From: a virus
DNA length: 21,991 nucleotides
Strand: one strand, 5' to 3'
IMG/VR virus record: IMGVR_UViG_3300042402_000831
Coordinates: 1 to 21,991 of that record
Shown here one piece after another: positions 18,907 through 21,991 of the stretch. Position 1 is the first letter of the stretch. Each line of letters begins with the position of its first letter. A program made the position numbers and the translations under genes. Under the pieces are notes generated by a model. That model saw only the letters and a list, made by a program, of their open reading frames with translations, was not told the DNA's origin and searched no databases.

Positions 18907-21900
18907 TTATATCCTCCAGCGTAACTGTTCCATCCTTTGTCTTACCAAAACTAAACTTATAAGCCTTACCTTCTTCAATATGCATGTATGCTTTAGGAAA
19001 TGCTGTAGGAAATACTGTAACAGAGTGTAACTCTCTACTCGTATCTGCTAAAGTAAGTGATGCCATTTTCTTTCCAGCCTTTGTCATTCTTGGTCTAAAT
19101 GAAACAACAAATAGTTCTTCATCCTTATATGGCAATTGCTTATAACTTAAAAACTTTACAAGAGCGTTAGAAGATCCTTTTATCTCGTCAACAGGTATTG
19201 CAGATACAATCCTATTATCATTTGCAAGAACAAGATAAGTACGGCCAGTCTCAATAGTCGTAGACTCTTCATCAAATATACCAACACTGCCAGTCTTGTC
19301 CAAAATTTCAATTCGTGACCACCCTGTTCCTCTTTTAATTGCTTTAACCATTCCCATAAGAATAAAAGAACCCTTTTCTTCAAATGAATCTACATCTTGA
19401 ATAAATGCATAATAATGTGAAGGAATTGTAATGTTAAACTCTGGTAAGTTTAAGTATTCGTATAAGTTTTCTTTAATCTCAGCATCATTGCGTGGTTGAT
19501 CTGGAAATGTTGCTGCGCCAATAACACGCAAAGCATTTAGTGCACGACTGTTTACTCCATTGCCTTTGGTAAATGTAAACTCTTCAAGTTCTTTATATGA
19601 CTTAAATGGTCTAGCAGCAATATACTTTTCAGCAATGTTAGTTGAAATAAACTTAATACCAGTTAATCCAAACCGAATACCCTTACCCTCAATTTTAAAG
19701 TCAAAGTCAGAGTCATTAATATGTGGCAACTTAATAGGAATACCCATACGCTTTGCCTCAATTAGATATTCTGTACGACCATCTTTATCTTTTTCATTCT
19801 TAAGAAGGGCAAACATGAACTCAAGAGGATAGTAATACTTTAACCACGCCGTCCAATACGAGAGCGTAGAGTAAGCAACCGCATGAGACTTGTTGAACGA
19901 GTATCCCGCATGCGCTTCAAAGTCGTGCCATAGATCAAGAGCCTGATTGGGAGTAATATAGGCAGAAGCACCAGAAACGAAACGGTCTTTAAAGATATCA
20001 AACTCTTTAGCATCCTTTTTCTTTCCAATGATCTTTCTAACTTTATCTGCTTCCGACATGGACATACCGCCAAGGTGTACGCATGCTTGCATAACTTGTT
20101 CTTGGTATAAAACGCAACCATAAGTGTCTCCTGTAAACTCTTTCATAATTTGATGAATATATGATACATTTTGCTTGCCGTGTTTGCGAGCAATATAATC
20201 TTTACCAATAGTATTCATTGCACCTGGACGAACAAGAGCATTAGATGCTGCAAGTTCATCAAAGTTTTTTACACCCATTTTTACTAATAGGTTTGTATAT
20301 GGTGTTGCTTCACACTGAAATACACCCTTTGTGTACCCGTCAGAAAGCATTTCATATACTTTTGCATCAGCCAAGTCTAAAGAGTGTAGATCAATATCCT
20401 TATAGTGATTCTCTTTAATCATAGCAACAGCATCCTGAATAACACTTAATGTTTTAAGACCAAGTGCATCAATTTTTATAAGGCCGATGCGTTCAGCCTC
20501 TTCCATGTCGACACCAACCACAGGTATACGTTCATCAGACCCAGGAGCAGATCTTGTCTCCATCGGCGCATACCTAAAAATCGGATCTTTGCTAGTGACC
20601 ACACCAGCAGCGTGTATACCAGTACCACGAATACGACCACGAAGTTGTTCACCATATACCTCCACCTCTGGATACTTTTCTCTAAACCATGCAGTAGTTT
20701 TTGAACTGCAGTATTCATCCCAAGTATCAACTAGTTTTAAAACCTTATTAACATCTGTTAATGGAATATCTAAGACACGAGCAACATCTCGTACAACACC
20801 TTTATCTTTGAACTCCAAGAAAGTAGCAATAGATGCAACGTGTCTATACTGTCTAACTAAATAGTCCTTAACTTCATCACGACGAGTATCTTGAATGTCA
20901 GTATCAATATCAGGGAAGTCATTACGTTCTGGATTAATAAAACGGAAGAACAATAGACCATACTTAATTGGATCAACATCTGTAATTCCTAAAGCATAAC
21001 AAACTAAAGATCCAGCAGCAGATCCTCTGCCAGGACCTACCATGATGCCCTCCTTCTTAGCCCAAGCAATCATGCTTTGTACTACAAGGAAGTATGGTGC
21101 AAACTTCTTGTCTTTAATGATTTGAAGTTCTTCGTTAAGTCTATCAATATATTCCTGATTATCAGATAAACCTTTTAGTTCTAGACCTTCTAAAGATATC
21201 TTAGCAAGTTCCTTATCAGGACTCTTATACTGTACTGGAAGAAGGTTTAATCCATCTTGAATGCCGTAGTCTCCTACTGTTTCTGCTAATAGGAGTGTGT
21301 TTGAGTAGATATCTGGTCTATCAATACCCTGCGATTCCATGGCTGCTTTAATCTCTTCATAAGAGAGCAAGTGAATGTCAAACTTATTAAATGTTATCTG
21401 ACGGTCTTCGCCATAAAGATAGTCAAGGCGTTCCATCATGTCAGCCTTCTTCTTGGCCTTTTCGTATGTTGCTTCTTTGTTTACCTTACCATGTGTATTA
21501 AGAATTAACTTAAATTCCTGAACCTCTTTTTGGGATGGATCAACATGGTGACAGTCTGGTGTAACAATAACCTTGATATTAAATTCGTCAGCAAGTTCAA
21601 TTAAATACTTATTAATGTGTGCTTCATTATGTGGCATAACTTCAATATAGTAGTCATCTCCAAATCTTTCTTTAAACCAGGAGATATACTTCTTAGCAAG
21701 AGCAAACTCTTCTTCTTCTAATGCTTTTACGAGTACGCTACTTGGGCAAGCAGAAGAAACAATAATTCCCTCTTTATACTTTTCCAAAATAGCAAAATCA
21801 AATCTTGGCTTCTTGAAAAACCCATCTGTCCAAGATAGTTCACTAATCTTGTTTAGGTTTTCTAGACCAATTTGATTCTTGGCTAGAAGGATAATGTGAT

Positions 21901-21991
21901 TGTAGACAAGATCTTGTTGACCTTCTCTTTCAGACTTATCTCGTGTATCAGATATGTCTGCACACATGTATCCTTCTAGACCTAGAATTGG
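18899..21991 (-). CDS. dnaE: DNA polymerase III alpha subunit (C-family), 5' end outside window
   Basis: At least 1030 residues; the frame is open to the right window edge (PILGLEGYMCADI...), so the true start is further on and the first Met seen is internal. The N-terminal part is the remains of the PHP domain (GIIVSSACPSSVL, VTPDCHHVDP). Counting from the visible Met, the palm has GPGRGSAAGS (311-320) and catalytic PDIDTDI (D353, D355) and D500 in IGLIKIDALGLK. The helix-hairpin-helix region and a C-terminal OB-like domain (FILMGMVKAIKRGTGWSRIE) follow. No intein is seen. It is the phage replicase, like those found in several large actinobacterial and other phages. No beta clamp or helicase is visible in the window. 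Confidence 0.95.
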   Translation of the reverse strand, partial: PILGLEGYMCADISDTRDKSEREGQQDLVYNHIILLAKNQIGLENLNKISELSWTDGFFKKPRFDFAILEKYKEGIIVSSACPSSVLVKALEEEEFALAKKYISWFKERFGDDYYIEVMPHNEAHINKYLIELADEFNIKVIVTPDCHHVDPSQKEVQEFKLILNTHGKVNKEATYEKAKKKADMMERLDYLYGEDRQITFNKFDIHLLSYEEIKAAMESQGIDRPDIYSNTLLLAETVGDYGIQDGLNLLPVQYKSPDKELAKISLEGLELKGLSDNQEYIDRLNEELQIIKDKKFAPYFLVVQSMIAWAKKEGIMVGPGRGSAAGSLVCYALGITDVDPIKYGLLFFRFINPERNDFPDIDTDIQDTRRDEVKDYLVRQYRHVASIATFLEFKDKGVVRDVARVLDIPLTDVNKVLKLVDTWDEYCSSKTTAWFREKYPEVEVYGEQLRGRIRGTGIHAAGVVTSKDPIFRYAPMETRSAPGSDERIPVVGVDMEEAERIGLIKIDALGLKTLSVIQDAVAMIKENHYKDIDLHSLDLADAKVYEMLSDGYTKGVFQCEATPYTNLLVKMGVKNFDELAASNALVRPGAMNTIGKDYIARKHGKQNVSYIHQIMKEFTGDTYGCVLYQEQVMQACVHLGGMSMSEADKVRKIIGKKKDAKEFDIFKDRFVSGASAYITPNQALDLWHDFEAHAGYSFNKSHAVAYSTLSYWTAWLKYYYPLEFMFALLKNEKDKDGRTEYLIEAKRMGIPIKLPHINDSDFDFKIEGKGIRFGLTGIKFISTNIAEKYIAARPFKSYKELEEFTFTKGNGVNSRALNALRVIGAATFPDQPRNDAEIKENLYEYLNLPEFNITIPSHYYAFIQDVDSFEEKGSFILMGMVKAIKRGTGWSRIEILDKTGSVGIFDEESTTIETGRTYLVLANDNRIVSAIPVDEIKGSSNALVKFLSYKQLPYKDEELFVVSFRPRMTKAGKKMASLTLADTSRELHSVTVFPTAFPKAYMHIEEGKAYKFSFGKTKDGTVTLEDISV

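Overview
The window is a stretch of a tailed bacteriophage genome (order Caudovirales in the old sense). It is A+T-rich, and every supportable gene (36 protein genes, 3 tRNAs) is on the minus strand, packed end to end with TAATG and ATGA overlaps. The large terminase, a small-terminase candidate, endolysin, DnaE-type polymerase, RecA and several phage-typical small proteins make the phage assignment firm. The host is inferred: a DUF7455-like zinc protein of the kind common in Actinobacteria, a probably leaderless mRNA, and an exported Ala-rich surface protein with a host-like look suggest an actinobacterium, perhaps an A+T-richer planktonic freshwater lineage. No capsid, portal or tail gene is visible, and both ends of the window cut through genes.

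In the direction of transcription (right to left): (1) 21991-16805, replication: DNA polymerase III alpha (5' end off the window), MazG-like pyrophosphohydrolase, RecA with an altered P-loop, a zinc ribbon, a PD-(D/E)XK nuclease and a small helical protein. (2) 16802-13784, from its own extended -10 promoter: a Cas4-like 4Fe-4S exonuclease, a zinc-finger protein, a RuvC-like resolvase, a conserved phage protein, a short HTH protein, two very small genes (45 and 53 aa) and a DUF3310 protein. (3) 13794-10242, packaging: small-terminase candidate and TerL, then an exported Ig-like/coiled-coil surface protein ending at a strong intrinsic terminator. (4) 10217-7515: a 716-aa exported PA14/coiled-coil/Pro-Glu repeat protein and two small membrane proteins (holin candidates). 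(5) 7504-4743: a proteasome-like Ntn hydrolase and a DUF6065-like protein under a near-consensus promoter with a palindrome on its -10; a small acidic protein that appears leaderless; an exported subtilisin-like protease; tRNA-Asn, tRNA-Gly, tRNA-Glu. (6) 4734-1724: a small heat-shock protein behind an 8-bp inverted repeat with a 9-nt spacer; then, from another promoter, a CHAP endolysin, two zinc-ribbon proteins, a cytoplasmic staphylococcal-type nuclease, and a thioredoxin between two paralogous small proteins. (7) 1719-1: three small phage proteins and a cut membrane protein, probably the edge of the head/portal region.

The most unusual part is the interval between TerL and the left-hand phage proteins (about 1.7-11.4 kb). 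It carries a concentration of proteostasis and envelope genes: an Ntn protease, a subtilase, an Hsp20, a thioredoxin, a PA14 adhesin-like protein, a host-like surface protein, holin candidates and a lysin. Several have recognisable promoters of their own, as if independently regulated accessory units had been inserted. No CRISPR array, integrase, insertion sequence or attachment site was seen. No gene-free stretch longer than about 110 bases exists apart from the tRNA cluster.
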